Part shown: piece after piece, positions 22,551 through 36,632 of the stretch
Layout of the letters: every line of letters begins with the position of its first letter
How positions within the stretch are numbered: position 1 is the stretch's first letter
Origin: Lycocorax pyrrhopterus obiensis
Taxonomy: Eukaryota; Chordata; Aves; Passeriformes; Paradisaeidae
Direction of reading: 5' to 3'
DNA: 64,000 bases
NCBI GenBank assembly: GCA_014706295.1
Contig: JACSVZ010000002.1
Span: forward strand, 128,287,431 to 128,351,430
Notes under the pieces: model-generated
Database searches by the model: none
Told to the model about the DNA's origin: nothing
The model's input: only the letters and a program-made list of their open reading frames with translations
Translations under genes and position numbers: made by a program

Positions 22551-25500
22551 TGCATTGGGGCTCTCTTGTTATTTCTGTGTTCTTAGTTACAGCACTCTGT
22601 GTCATAGAAACTGACTTGGTGACTGACAAGGTTAATTCTGCTTTGCCTAATTCATTCCAGTAGAAAAGCCACAAAAAAGCACAGTTTAAGTGCATAGAAT
22701 TTTAGAGGGAATATCAAACACACTTCCTTCACTGTTTTAATCTTGCTCTAAGGGAATATATGAGAAGCATAGTTGATAGGAAAGAGTATTTACATAATTT
22801 AGATTACTCCAGAGCACTTAATTATAATACCTAGAAAGAGTGGAAAGAACAAGCATTTTGGAGATGGCTGTCTGGGCAGCAGAACCAGCCTTATCCAATG
22901 ATAAAAATCAATCTTTTCAACAGTCAAGGAGACCAGGGTTTGGGTGGTGTTCGCCAGAAAAGTATGACATATATGAGAAAGGAAATACGATTTTACATTT
23001 CTAAGTACATGGCTCTGTTTATATCTCAGCCTTTCATTAAAAAAGCCACAAACAAGATATGTAAAATAAGATGCTGTTCACATTGCTTAATCAAAAAACA
23101 CATTGGTGCAACTGTCATCTTAGAAGAACAAAATACAATCACATGTTTAAAGGCTTCACAACCTTGAAACAACAGTTGTTTCCATGCTTAGGTCAGAATA
23201 GAGGAGGAAGTGTGATCATATCTAATCTTAAGAGATCAATACTTCACAGCAGTCAAGGAATAGATAAATACAGCAGTCAATTCAACAGGCAATATGGTAT
23301 AATAACTTTTATTTTGAAGGTAACTTTTGTAAGGGTAGCACACAGCTGATAGCAGCGAGATTCCATGTGGAAAGTGATGGCAGAGCAATCATAGGCTATG
23401 AGCAGTGAACGTTTGCATTGACCACGTGCTTCCAGTTGACTGACCCAGTGACTTCAAACGACTTCAGGAAAGGACTTGGGTTTTGACCAATGCACCCCAT
23501 TTTCCTTATCAGTCCCTACAATACAGCACATCAGCACATCCATCTCTCCTGCTCTGGGAACTCACAAATTAAAGTACAGCAGACACTGTACTGTGGGTGC
23601 CCGTTTATCACAGTCTGTGCCACTGTCCTCAAGCTCCCCACTGCCTGGTTAGAGTGCAAGACATCTCCTTCACAGAGGATCACAGAACAGGTCAGATTGA
23701 AAATGCCAGCCATGCCACTTACAGTGGAAGCAATAGTGCTTACAGCATGGGATTAAAGCAATTTTTCTTTCATCTGTTCGAAGTGTGGTGAGTAAAAACC
23801 TGTTCGTTCTCCATAGGAAAGGGCTTTAGCAAAGTCACACTCCTGGCATGAGCATTTCAGTCAAAGGTCCTCTTCTTCCAAAATGCCTCTTGTTAGTGCC
23901 TTGCTGAATCCATGAAAATCCCTCTTTTAGCTGGAGCTGCTGTAAAATAAGTTCTACATTTACACTGAATGCCATGGGCTTATTGACTGCAGTGGTCTCA
24001 GCAATTCAGAATATACTCAGTTTGACAAAGCTTGTGCCTAGCAGGTCCCTGGACTTGTGGGGATTGGTATCTCTGGATAGCTGGTTCTATCACCCATAAA
24101 GCAGAGCGGTCTTGTGACAGAAATTAAGATTGGCAAGAAATCATGAGGTTCAATGCATCATCCTTTATTACAATAAAAGATCATTCCATGAGGTACATTG
24201 CATGGTGGTGATATTTTGTGGAAGGTGACCGAGTTTGGCCTAACAGTTTCTGCCTGGAGTTGCACTCAGTTAACCCCATTGCTGCTGATGATGATTGCAA
24301 GTTCACTGAGCTCTGCACCTCAGATGCCTGAGAAATTCAGGAGGTAATCAAGAGTGACTTTGACAGGAAAAATGGTGACCAATTCTTCCCTGTTGGCTAA
24401 AAATCTTTTCGCCAGGATGCAACTGAAATCCCTTTTTGAAAGTCCTATTCCTTGTACAACCAGGAATAAAGGCTGTTGTTGCACTACCTGTAAGAGACCT
24501 CTGACCATCTATCATGGTCTTCTGATAGTGTCGCAGTTGTGCTTTCCTAGGAAGAAAAACTAATTCTTCCTGCATCCCAAAACATATCATCATTTAAAAA
24601 ATGAGTATTATTGTTTTTATCTAGCAATAGCACTAGAAAGAAAACTAACCAAAAGTCTGTTTATGTAATCTCATGATGTAGTCTGTATTTGTAAAGGTAT
24701 TATTAAACAACTCTTCCACAGCTGATGTGGCCTAGAATAGAGCTATTTCTTTCCAGTTTATCCAACAATCCCAAATGCTCCAACATTTCATCAATAACAC
24801 CCTCAGGAATAGATAAACTTATGGTCATTCATTTTGATAACTTTATTTTTCTGAATCTGAGCTTCTTTCTGACTAACATACGCCTATGTTGATAAAGTAG
24901 TTCAGGAAAAAAAAATCCAAATGTTTTATAAGAATACAGTGGAGCTCCTCTTCTATGTCATCCTCGCCAATGATTGCAGTATGGAGACAAAAAAACTTCA
25001 TGCCATCATGGTTTGGGCAGCTTTTTAAGTATTTACAAGTATATTGATTTTGATTTCACTAAGGTTCCTCAAGGCAATTCAGCAAAGATTTTTCAAAAGC
25101 AGTACTTCACTATTCTTAAAACAACAAAATTAACTGGATAAATGTGTCCATGTCTTCCTTCGACCAGTTTAAAGAGCTTTCATTGTCTTTCTGTGTCCAG
25201 ATTGAACACAACACTTCTTTGTAAAGATGAATACATAGAATTATAGAATTGGACCTGACCTTTTGCAACACAAGAGTCCCAAAATGAACACTGTTTGTTC
25301 ACATTCAATTCCCACAGAGAAAAGTAAAGTGAAAATAGCAAGGAACTTCAAGCACCATGGAGGCCTTCAGGCAATGGCATAGTCGTTTGGAAGGTGAACA
25401 ATGTCTGATTCACGTTTTCATAAGGCTTAAGAATCTCAAAAACCTCCAAAAAGCCTTTATCTAATACCACATTCAAGGATCCTTTTTCTTCTCTAGGTTC

Positions 25501-28037
25501 AGTTTCACAGTAAGTGTAACCATGGTCCAAGAACATTAGTCCAAGTGCACTATTCTGTGAGTAGCAGTATATCCACCCAAGCTTTCAACACCTTGTAATT
25601 ATTGTACAATCTTGCCATTGCATGATCTGCAATGCACTGTCCAATGTTAAGGCCAGATCATGCCAAAATCTTTTCTGTTGAAACAAAATATGTCAAGGAG
25701 AAATATAGTTTTAATTCAATATTTCACATCAGAATACACTTACATTCTTCAAAACCTAGCTTTACACTTGGAGCAACTAACCCCACTGGGCTACTCAGAC
25801 CACTCCACAACCCTCCCAGCAGCAATCAGCTCGGAGAGTTTGTACATGCAAGCACTTACCTTTGCAGGTCACATTTTAAAGGTTTACAGACCATGAGCCA
25901 GTGGTGTTGATGATTAGATATCTCATGTGGCATCTCATTTCTGTCATGCAGAGATGGAGATGGGTCAACCACTGCTCTAGCCCTGCCTGGCACCCTGTTT
26001 CCTGTTATGTGGAAAGTGCACATCTGTTAAATGAGCTGGGAGAGGCTGAAGGACCCCATGGGACACAGAACAACTAGGAATGGATTGCCACTGCAGGAAT
26101 AATTTCGCCAGCCAGCAACCTACTCTGTCTCCTGTGTTGAGGAGCCCCTGGTAAAGCAGAAGATAAAAGCAAAAGATCCCATGTCCTCTGCATGTGTAGG
26201 ACATCTGGTCTTTCCCAGGGGATATGCCTTCCTGTGCTGCTCCTCAGTGGCAACTGGAGGCAGCTGTGTGTCCCACCCAGTGTGGAGGCTTAGGGACTCG
26301 TGGTCAGGAGTAATAAACATTTGGCTTTCAAGTGCTCAGATCACTTGCCTGGGCAGCACAGCTTCAGGCCCTTCCCCCTTACCGTCAATGACTTTCACGT
26401 AGCTTTGTGCCCAGTTGTGTCCTTGCATCAGCAGAGCGGCTCCTCCACCTTTACCTTCTGCCCATGGGGGCTGCCACTTGGAGCCACAGTTCCATCCCAG
26501 CTCGGACATCTTCCAGCCTGGGCCTGATTCCTGGAGGCAGAGGGCTGCCCACTCCACATTGACTTGAGGAAGCTTTGTTATGCAGCTGTCTCTGGCTAAT
26601 TGGCTCTCTGAGACCTGATATTCTCCAGGACTTTTTGCACAAACAGCCAGAAAGACTGAGGGGGACAGAAGGGGCCTCAGGGTGAAATACTTTCTCTATT
26701 GAAGTAAGATGCAAAATTCCCTTTGACTTCGACAGGGTCAGAGTTTTACCCTGTAGCTTTAATTAGCTCACATTGTTGTAAGAGTCCTGTGTTGCTACAT
26801 GAGGAATGTGAGGTATGGTATGTTCAATGGTGATGTGTACATAAATGATTTAAGAGGATATAAAAGAGGAGTAGTGCGTTTAAAAGGCATGAAGTTACAG
26901 GAACTGGCTTGTTTAAACCATACCTATTCTATGCTTCATAATGACACTGAAATCGATGTGAAGGCCCTGTAATTTAACAAAACAAACTTGTTCCCCCCCA
27001 AACAAGTATCTATGAACCACTGGGAAAAGTGTCAGAAAAATGATCTGACAAAAAAACCCTATAAAGGGAGTCCACTTTCAAATCATTCAGTGTGTCCCTT
27101 CTAATAAAGACCTGAAGCTTTTATACAAATTTATGGATTTTAAGCAGGGTAAGATGGCTGCCGGGAAGAGGAAGGAAGAAAAATCTTAACCATCTTGCAA
27201 AGGGGAAGAGGATGCACAATATAGGATGCTAAGCATGCTGGAGTGTAGTGGACACAGGAAACACGTGTCAGGGTGTCACAAGTAGTACACAGTGGCAGAG
27301 AGCTGATGTCGCAGAGCGACAGATATTTTGACAAGAGCCACAGCATGAAAAGTGTTCTATGCAAATGCTGTGCCTGGAGTAATGAATAGTGTAATTTTTT
27401 CCTCTTCTGAGAGTTTCAATGGAAAGGACACCTGGATTTCACAGAAAAGCCCCCACAGAGGAATTAAAAACAATGTTTTATTCATTTATGAAGCAGACTT
27501 TGTCTTGTGTGCAGATTTCATAATTTCATTGTCTCTGGTATCTCAGAGAAGAACAAACAGCTGGTTCCTCACTAGATGCTTCCACAGAGTATTTATTTTT
27601 TTTTTTCTCCAGGAAATTATTAGTCTCTTTGTACAGGAAAGAACCAGACAGTGCTCCCATATTTCTGATTTCTAACCCATGCTGAGTGAAGAGGCGCAGT
27701 CCAGTTTGGGAGGGTAGAACAGAGAAAGCCACATAATTTTCTGGTACATGTAATTCCTTCCTCACTCACAGGCCTTCCAAGTGCTGGAACAAGGAACACT
27801 GAGGCCAGGTACTACCAATGGCCTGTAAAGACTGCCCATGATGTGCACAGGGCTTCAGTTTAATAGAAAGCCCACAGTCCAGGATTCAACTCGTGCATAT
27901 GATTGCTCTGTGTTCAGCCATGGCTTCTGCATCACAACTACTTTCAAGATAACTAAAGTGAAACATTTCATGACTTTTCTTTAGTCTTGCCCAAATTTTA
28001 AGTCTTTGGAAATTTGCCTTTTGATATTCTTTCAAAG
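22551..28037. other. Unique non-coding DNA, about 5.5 kb
   Basis: No clear repeat or gene. A short CR1-tail-like string (atagaattatagaattgg, about 25236) may be a tiny CR1 3' remnant, but the sequence after it does not continue as CR1 convincingly. The frames at 26120-26714 overlap on both strands in a locally GC-richer patch and look like chance. Confidence 0.45.
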
Positions 28038-28345
28038 TAGAATTGTAGAATAATTTAGGTTGCAAAAAACTTATAAGGTCATCAAGTCCTTAACTTAGTC
28101 CATTAACTTAACACTGCTAAGTCCACCACTAAACCATATGCCTAAGCATGACATCTACACATCTTTTAAATATCTCCTCTGATGGTGATTTTACTGCTTC
28201 CCTGGGTCAATGGTTCCAATGTCTGACAACACTTTCAGTCAAGAAATCTTTCCTAATATTCAATCTGAACTTCCCCTGGCATTACTTGAGGCCGTTTCCT
28301 GTCATCATATCACTTGTTACTTGGGTGGGTAGAATTATACCAGAT
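28038..28345 (-). mobile_element. Older CR1 LINE fragment
   Basis: The fragment begins on the plus strand with gtagaattgtagaataatttagg, a decayed CR1 3' tail. It continues through diverged but recognisable CR1 3' sequence: CACATCTTTTAAATATCTCC, CCCTGGGTCAATGGTTCCAATG, TTTCCTAATATTCAATCTGAAC and GAGGCCGTTTCCTGTCATC. It is more diverged than the 2131 copy and carries small deletions. The 5' truncation is near 28345. Confidence 0.85.
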
Positions 28346-30955
28346 ATTTGCTTGTTGGGGTAGAAAGCTCATTCTGCTCTGTGTTTCAGTTGCAGAGGTA
28401 TGCTCCAGTTCTTATTTACACTAACAGATTTCAAGGTCCTAATGTGCTGTGTATCATAAATTTAACACTAGCAATTCTTCTATTTTGCATTACATTTTGA
28501 ATTGCTTACATGATAGCTCTGAGAACACACAATAGAACTCAGTGTGTTTTCTTAAGGGAAGAAGAAGTTTCTTTCCATCTCCTTTGTTATTGCTATAACA
28601 TTATTCTTTGCTAATGCTATTTAAAACTGAAATGTAATGTTTTATTCCATAATTTTCTTGAGTTTCTATACTGCAACCCTTCTTTCTTTCAGGAAACTCT
28701 GGGGAGACAGAATGTCTCTATCATGAGAATCCCCTGCATAAGGGAATTAAAAAAACAACTTGTAATGAAATATGCTAGCAATTGTATAAAAATACATTGT
28801 GTGGGACTTTTGCCTGTGGCAGTATGTGTGCACATGAATGACAGTATTGTGTGAGACAGAGCATTGTGTTGTTCAGTGCCAGTGTATAAAGCTACACTCA
28901 TTTTGCATAAATATTTGACTGCTTTCTGGGATGTCTGGGATTTTTTTTTAAGTAATGTTCCATTTCTCTTTCTCTGCAACCACTCCTTGAATTTGCATGT
29001 TTTAACCGTGGTTGTCACAATGTGGAAATGTTCATGTGTCACTCAGTAAATTTTATCAAATTGGGGAGGGAGAAAAGGGGGAAGAAAATGTATAGCTTGA
29101 AAATCAGCAAAATCGTATCTATTTTTTATCCGTAAACTGTGCATTAAATACAAGAGGTTATGGTTTTAGTCAGACAGTCCTTTAAATTTCTAATTATTTG
29201 GACTTTGCAGTGTTCCACATACTTGTGAATCACCTTCACACCTGCTTGGAAATCGAAGGATAAGGTGCCAGATGAGAATCTATGAATATCTACAAGTATT
29301 TTCATTTCAGTTTTTCGATCCCAAGTGCACTTATTCAATGAAGATTTTTCTCTCCTCTAAAGCTCCAAAGAAGACATTTTTTACATAGTTTATTTGATGA
29401 TGAGACTAAGACTCTCAAAATTATCTGGACTGCTTACTTATTTGCATCCACCCTTTTACATCTTTACATTTAAGAAGCAGGAAAGATACATCTGCAGGGT
29501 GAGAGATGACACCTTGGAAGCTGGGGACTCAGAATAAGATTCAAGAGTAGAAAATGAAGAGAAATTAATCAAGACCTCTCAGTGCAATGCCAGGAAGAAT
29601 TGAGTTTCAGCTTTGTAACTTGGTGGGCCAAAGAGGTGACATGTCCCAGAACACAGAAAAGATTAATGGTGGGAAATGTGTTCAGGTCCTGTGCACACAG
29701 TTTTAAACTGGAAATTTAAAGTTTGAAAAAAGTCTTAAGCTTCATGTGAAGCCTAGAGTAGATGTGCTAGAAAATCTTGTGACTCAATCAGATTCTTTAA
29801 TAAGATATAGACTGACAAACGGCATGGAGACTGGGGTGACAATTGAATGATGAATCCCAAAGAACCCATTAAAGTCCCTGTTTAGTCTAACAGAAAATAA
29901 TGTCTGAAGACAGGTGTATGGGCAATATAAGTAAGGTAACATTTAATGCTGTGAATGATCAAACCATCAAGGTAGAGCCTCTGTCTCTTGGAAACTTAGC
30001 CAACACTGGGTGCCTGGATGGAGCTTGATTGGCCACCCTTTCATAAATGGTAGCCAACCCTCCAACCCTCAGTGTAAGGGTTGCTGGGTAATAGAGCAGA
30101 ACTGGGTTAACAGACCATTCGAACTGGGAGATCCGGTGAGATAATCTAATGCCCCCTCAGGCTGTACACCTGATCAGGTCAAAGGAAGCTCTTAAAGGCT
30201 GTTTCAGGACACAGAGTCCTCTCATTGCTCCCATGTTGTGGCTGCTTTAGACCGGTTTGTTCACTCAGCACTTCCAGATGTCAGCTGTGATACTTCCCAT
30301 AGATGTCAGAATAACCAAAACTGAAGGGAAGGCCAGAATCGAGAGCAGCTTGAAGCTTTGCCCAGTAACAAGTTGGCAAACCGAGTTATCACGTATATCC
30401 TGCTATCACTCCAGGGCAACTGCACAGTTGTAAATGCATGTTCTGCCCTGGGTGTCTCGTGCAGAGCATTCCCAAGAGGTACATTGACTCACTAAACACC
30501 CAGTCAGTCTTTCTCTAACCCACCTGATTTGGTCCAGTTAATTTTCATGTGTGCTAGCAGGCACATGGAAACACTGCAGAGGACATGCCTCACTGTGCAG
30601 CTGATTATTTCTATCCTTCTATCATTTCTATCTACTTGTGCCTGGAGCCTGGATTACAGGCCTGAAAAAGTGATACCCAAGTTTTCTGGCTGCACAGATT
30701 TGTTTCAGATGAATTCAGAGTATTTACATTGCATCGAAATTATTCCTTTTTTGATAAGAAATGTTTGAATTTCTCATATAATTAGGCTTGAGAAAGCCAT
30801 AATTCAAAACCAAATACAAATCTACTTCCCAGCATGTCCAATTTAAAAAAAAAGGAACAAAAACATTTATTCCATTATAATGTGATGTGCTGTGGAAAGG
30901 GCTTCTAAAAATGCCTTTCAGATGGGAGAAAGAATGAGATCAGGAACAACCCACA
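28346..30955. other. Unique sequence, about 2.6 kb
   Basis: No repeat or gene is identified. The stretch 29930-30530 is somewhat GC-richer than its surroundings, with CAGG/CCTGG words reminiscent of an old LTR, but I found no termini or promoter to support that. Confidence 0.4.
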
Positions 30956-31010
30956 GAGAGGAAAAAATGCACTCCACAGCCAGTGCTGATCTCAAGTGGG
31001 AGACGGCAGT
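30956..31010 (+). repeat. 55-bp direct repeat, first copy
   Basis: Matches 31508-31562 with three mismatches in 55 bases (shared core: TGCACTCCACAGCCAGTGCT followed by GATCTCAAGTGGGAG). Flanks on both sides differ. It is not part of a repeat family I recognise. Confidence 0.85.
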
Positions 31011-31507
31011 CAAGTGTGTGGTGTCAGGAAGAAGGACTGACAGAAGGCTCGAGGAGTCAGTCTTTAATTTAAGTCTGTGAGCATGAGACTGGCAAAACTT
31101 GAGCCGTGCTCTGCAAGTCTGTGGCCACAGCAGGAGTTCATGATCTCCACATATGCTGCATGCAGTTCTCCAATCTGTAAAAATTTAATACTGCAAGTTT
31201 TCAAACATACATCTCACCAGAGCAGGAGCCACTCAAAATGGGCACTCCTCAATCAAACCCAGGATCTCCATGCTCTCCTGGTCACCTCTGAAAAGAATCA
31301 TGCTCTAAGCGATCACAAGGCCTCCACCAAAATTGCTGCCATCAGTCAATCAGTTTATCTTGAATGGTTCACAAAGGCAAAATGTAGTAAAAGTGTGAGG
31401 CAGTGATTGCCTCTTTGATCAGGCTGAGCTGAACAGGATGAGCTCCTTTGACACTGGTCCGTTCTTCCAGGGCACTGAAGTAACCTCTTTGACAGCAGAT
31501 ACAGATG
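31011..31507. other. Sequence between the two 55-bp copies
   Basis: A 109-codon plus-strand frame (31077-31406) lies here with no known motif. I see no further internal duplication between the copies. Confidence 0.4.
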
Positions 31508-31562
31508 GAGAGGAAGAAATGCACTCCACAGCCAGTGCTGATCTCAAGTGGGAGGTGGCAGT
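31508..31562 (+). repeat. 55-bp direct repeat, second copy
   Basis: Second copy of the sequence at 30956-31010, offset by 552 bases. The duplicated segment can be read in frame in both places (STASADLKWE), inside two short open frames. This could be chance or a duplicated exon-like unit; there is no other coding support. Confidence 0.85.
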
Positions 31563-33940
31563 GAACAGCCCACACGTCTCTGAAGGGAGAAAGAAGCCTG
31601 CTGCCTGTGTGCTCTGCCTTGCCTTGACTCCTGAGGGGTAGCAGGCACTCATTTGTCTTCCCTAGACTGTAGAAACTGGAAAAGCAGCCAAGAGGGCATT
31701 GCAGTGAACCTCTTAATCATCCAGTCATCTATGACTCGCTATCCCATTCAAGCAAATCATAGCACAACGGTGAACCACATCTCCTCAGACTCTCCTTCTG
31801 CAAAGGACTGCCAGCTTTGAACTTCAGGATGTCACTTAGGTGCATGGTAGGCAAATTAGGAGGCAAAGTTAGATTCACAGTAGGGCAAAATCCACAGCAC
31901 GTAGCATACCAACAAGGTATAATGTCTGTAGATTTCAGAGCAATTCCCACAGATTCGCTTCTCCTCTGCACAATTTCCCACACAAGAAGAAGACTAATGT
32001 TTTAATAATGGCAATTGCCATTTGTAAGATTCTAAACTTTTGGTATTTCTGCAGAACAACTCTTACTCTCATTAAGTATAGATTGATTTCACCAGTTCGC
32101 TCTGACTGTGAGCAGAACTTGACTGTGTAAAAGATGCTACACAAACACATAAGACAAAATGTGAATTACTTTAACAAGCCAAGCAGACAAATAATGACAG
32201 GAGAAACCATTGTGGAGAGAGGGCAAGACACCTTATTCAAGGTTGTTCCTTGGGTCAGTGGTAAATTCTGGGCAGACAGTTGCCTTACATAGTCTCTCCA
32301 AACAGATAAAGTGGTACTGTGAGAGTGTCTGTATTTGTTACCATGCAATAGAATGATTATACTTCCATTGAATTTTCCTTGGCTGAGGTTCTTCATGTTA
32401 CTAAATTCTGGCCACATTCTTTGAAAGAGTGATTTAGCTGCTGTAGGTTAATAAATGAGGATTTTACTGTCACAGGGAAAAGCCACTATTTTCAGTCCTT
32501 TAAAAAACATGTTCTGGAGAAGGAGGTGAAACAGCTGAAAAAACTTACTGCACATGGCCAATGGAAAAAGCAACAAATGACAAAAGTTAAAACATGTTGC
32601 AATAAATGAAATCAGCTACACTTTATCCTAGAGATTCGTTCATATGGTCTTAACCCTATGTGAAGGGAAACCTGATATGTTTTCCCTGCTGCAAAATACT
32701 CAACAGCAAACTTTGTGCGCTATGTCCTGTTAGTTCCTCATTCACACATTACTACACAGAACAATTCTGAGCATTTATTTAAACAATTAGACTGTTTTCT
32801 TTTTAAAAGAAACTTTAATAATAAAGTTGAAAAAAATTAGTACTGTGAAATAAAAAAAGAGAGGATTAGTTTATTTTCAAATTTGATGCAAAGAACTAAA
32901 TGCCCTTGAAAGTGAATTGTTCCATTCTTGAAAAATAATCTAAGGCTTTCTGTCCATTCATGTGAAATACTTAAGCAGATACATATTCTCTTCCTTACTT
33001 TAATGTGAACACCCAGAGCAGTTTAAGAGCTTTTTCAATACAATCTTTTGTGACAGAAAAGCAGTTTCTGCAAAATCAAATTTCCACAGGGAAAATTTAT
33101 TGAGTTTCTTTTCTTTTTCTCTAGGGAAAAGGGAATTTAAATATTTAGTTCCGAAACATGCTTTGAAGTGCAAGAATTACCTCCAAGCTTAAAATTCTGC
33201 TTTCTGGCATCTATAAATAACCTGTGTGTCTCTCAGTCATACACATGGGCAATGCTAGCAATCAATCTGAGTCCCAGGCCCTTACTCCTGAAGGACACAG
33301 AAAGGCATCCGTTCTCACTTAACCTGTGTTTCAAACTTGACCAAATACAATTATCAGTCTTTTGAGAGACTCTGCAGAGGGGAAAGCATTGTACATTTTG
33401 TATTTTCAGGTGGAATTGGTAATAGCTGGGAGTGTGGAACAGTTTGGTAGCATTTAATGCCATGGCACTCCCCTATTGATGAGGTTTCTTGTTATCCCAG
33501 AAAGGGGTGACCAGTTCAGTACTGCACGATGCTGCCTGCGGCTCACGGCGGGGACACAACCGCGCTGCAGCCCAGTACACTCCTGAGTTTTCATTGTGAT
33601 CACTGGCAATTAAAGTCGCTGAACTATCAAAGAGAAACTCAAAGTTTTTAAACTCAAAATGTGAGTTTGCTCCACATAAACTGTGGGCTAATCATTTATT
33701 GGGGTTTTTTATTAGTTGTTATCAGCTATTATTTATTTACTGCATGTTGCAATGATTACAAGCTATATTCATTATTTTGTCTGCTACTGCTGGCTGTTTT
33801 GTAATCTGAAGAGTCTGAATCATGGCTGGGAAGACGACAAAAGCATAGACAATAATAGAAACAAGACTTGTTGGGTTAAAATGATAATTTATTATAACTA
33901 AATCATCTGAAAATTCTTAAATTAATACAAAATTAAATAA
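31563..33940. other. Unique sequence, about 2.4 kb
   Basis: AT-rich; no repeat, gene or RNA is recognised. The GC-richer patch at about 33520-33580 (CGGCTCACGGCGGGG) is too short to be a CpG island. Confidence 0.45.
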
Positions 33941-34017
33941 CACTACTAATAAAGGTTTGCAAATCAGTGAGTAGTAGTTAAGTGGAAATAGCACTACTAG
34001 TAAAGGCTTGCAAATCA
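33941..34017 (+). repeat. Local 26-bp duplication
   Basis: CACTACTAATAAAGGTTTGC at 33941 recurs as CACTACTAGTAAAGGCTTGC at 33992, both followed by AAATCA. The copies are 51 bases apart and differ at two positions over 26 bases, so this is a small tandem duplication of about 51 bp with a decayed spacer. Confidence 0.75.
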
Positions 34018-36480
34018 AAGCTTAAGCTAGTATTCCTTCTAATCAGCTGGTATGCTGGCTGTTTATGTCTTCTGTTCTGAAAACCATGTTCTCCCATTAC
34101 CAAAGACCAAAAAGCAGTAGACATATATTTCTGGAAATGAGATTTCAGTGAGTGTCAAGAAGTACAGAATCGAGTGTACAATTGTGTTGTTGGGTATCCC
34201 AGATGTGGCAATGAAGGTGAAACAATATCTGCAAAGGGTGAATGCAAAACTCTGTTCTGCAGAACCCTTATCTGACACCTTAAAACCAATGCCTGAGATC
34301 ATATAATGCTTCAGAAGTGCAATGCAACAAAACAACAAGACAGCTATTAACACTGGAGATTGAGCTAGCTGTAGTGTCTGTATTGTCTGTGTTTCCTATG
34401 TCTGTGCTAGGCTTGTTGCACCCCATATAGGAAAAGAAAGTTCATGTGTGAGGAAGAAGCATTCTGAAGGAAACATTGGTGTGTACTGCAGTATATTACC
34501 TATATAATTCTCCCTCTTGTTTTGGACGTTACAGTAACTGCACATGAAATTGAAGTCTTCATTGTGTTTTACCTGATTTTACCTATCACAAAGTACAGTT
34601 AGTCTCCAAATCATGTAACCAGAAGAAAAACAAAACGAATGTATAGTAGCATCATTTTTTTCTTTCTAGAAGAGAACTGGAAATATTTATGAATAATGAG
34701 AATATTTGACATGATATCAGCAAGGTTAAAACTGAATTGATTTCCAGGGAGTATCTTGCAAAAATCAGCTGTAAGGCAAAACAAGGAGAGGCAGATTTGG
34801 GCAGATTTGACCCTGCCACATGGCACAGGACAGGGTCTGGTAGCCCTGGGCTGAGCAGAAATGAGGTCCTGGGCCATGGTCAGGTGTGGGGAAATACCCC
34901 AGAAAGGGCTGTGGGTGCACCCCCAGGGCCCAGGTACCTTTACTAACACAGTCACCCTTATTCTCTTAAAAGTCTATGAGTGATACTGGCAGAGAAGGAA
35001 AGGATCATAGAATGTGAGGGAACAGCAAGTCTTTCACAAAACTTGAAATCCTTAATTAGATGCAATTATTGGAAAAGAAACTGTCTTTTCATGGCACTCT
35101 TCATACTTGTAAAACCCACCTCCTGCCAAAGGTAGCAGGAACTTTAATGGTAGAACCTGTGTAAGAGGTTCATGAAGGGAATATTTTGAAATAAGTAAAT
35201 AAATTGCCCCACTGAAATTGAAAAAAAAGGCAGCTCCAGATGTGTTAGTTTTACAGGAAATCCTGTCTCACTTGGATGGATATAGAGAGCCTGAAAAACA
35301 GCAGAACCATTAGGTAGCAGAGGTGAGAGAAAGAAAGTTACAGAAATACTTTACAAAGGGACACTATTCACCCTGTGTATATATGGACTGCAAATACAGA
35401 AGGTTGCACTCTTTACCAGAGATGTATAAAATCCCTTTACAAGGTACTCTTTCTACAGCTGCCCTTGAGACATGTCGCAGAGCATCCCTGTTGCTAGACA
35501 GATGCTAATCCCATGTTAGCCAGTGTAGCCAAACCTGCTTCATCAACGTAAGAAAGCCTTTGTCTGTCACAAAAACCTTCTCTGAAAAAAAGGGAAAATA
35601 ACACCTGAGAAAGAGAGTCTTAAAACAGGTCTTGAGAAAAAACAGACCTGGGCTCTGTTAAGCAGAGGGTAAGAAAGTAGTTCTAAATAACGAAACTATT
35701 TTTCTTGAAGTTGTCCTGTCCTGAGACGCAGGTGCAAATTTCCAGAGGACCTGGCAAGGAGGGTGCACTTTGACATCACCCTCCCTTATAGATCATACCA
35801 GATGGTGAGCTGGCAGTTGCTCAGTTGCAAGCCCATCCCATGTGCATTTACCCCCAGCCAGATGTACACATCAAGTCTTGTCTCTTTAAATACTTTATCT
35901 GTCAAGTTGAAATGCAATGGTCTTATTAATACATACAGGATTCAAAGTGGGGTGGGCCTTATAGGTCAAAATTAGCCCAGAATTAATTATGTGCCAAAGA
36001 GCAAAACTTTTCAGAAGTATGACTTATGCCCTGTTCTAGAAGCTCTGTAGACACCGGTTCATACCTAGTGAGTGCCAGGGTTAAGGACAAAGAACTTCAC
36101 CTATTTAACTTCAGTTAAACTGTAAAACAAATCCCAGGCTTGAACAGAGCCAAGCCAAGCTTAGACAGCAAATCTGACACTGTGCTTTGCTCAGTGTGGG
36201 ACACCTATGGTTTAAAATGCAAGGAAGTAAGACAGAGTAGCAGTGACCCAGAACACTTCTTTGGTTTCATATTTCCCTTTGGTTGCTATTTTGGATTAAA
36301 ACCTGTATGATGCAAGGCAGAACTTTATTGTGAAATGTTCACTGACTTTGCTGTGGGCAGCTAGATGAGTTTTTGGGGCCAGCTTTTATCTGTCATCAAT
36401 CAGTATGCAATGCTTAGTGGTGGAGTGTAATAAAGCAGTTCATCGGAGTGTGATTTGCAATAGGGGGTGAAAGTATTTAC
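34018..36480. other. Unique sequence, about 2.5 kb
   Basis: No repeat or gene is recognised. The frames at 34611-34955 occur on both strands over the same GC-richer patch and are unlikely to be coding. Confidence 0.45.
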
Positions 36481-36632
36481 CATAGAATATGCTGAGTTGG
36501 AAGGGACCCATCAAGATCATTGAAATCCAACTCCTGGCCCTGCATAGGACACCCCAAGAATCACACCATGTACCTGAGAGCATTGTCCAAAAACTTCTTG
36601 AACTCTGACATGCTTGGTGCTGTGACCTCTGT
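36481..36632 (-). mobile_element. Short CR1 LINE fragment
   Basis: Begins CATAGAATATGCTGAGTTGG then AAGGGACCCATCAAGATCAT, and continues through CACCATGTACCTGAGAGCAT and TTGTCCAAAAACTTCTTGAA, which is the 3' end of a CR1 subfamily read in reverse. It loses resemblance after GCTTGGTGCTGTGACC near 36632, where the copy was truncated. Confidence 0.88.

Noticed and set aside
25230..25275. Short CR1-tail-like string
   Set aside because: The tail-like words are not followed by CR1 sequence, so chance or a very small remnant cannot be separated.
33520..33580. Possible CpG island or promoter
   Set aside because: GC-rich patch of only about 60 bases with few CpGs and no transcript context.
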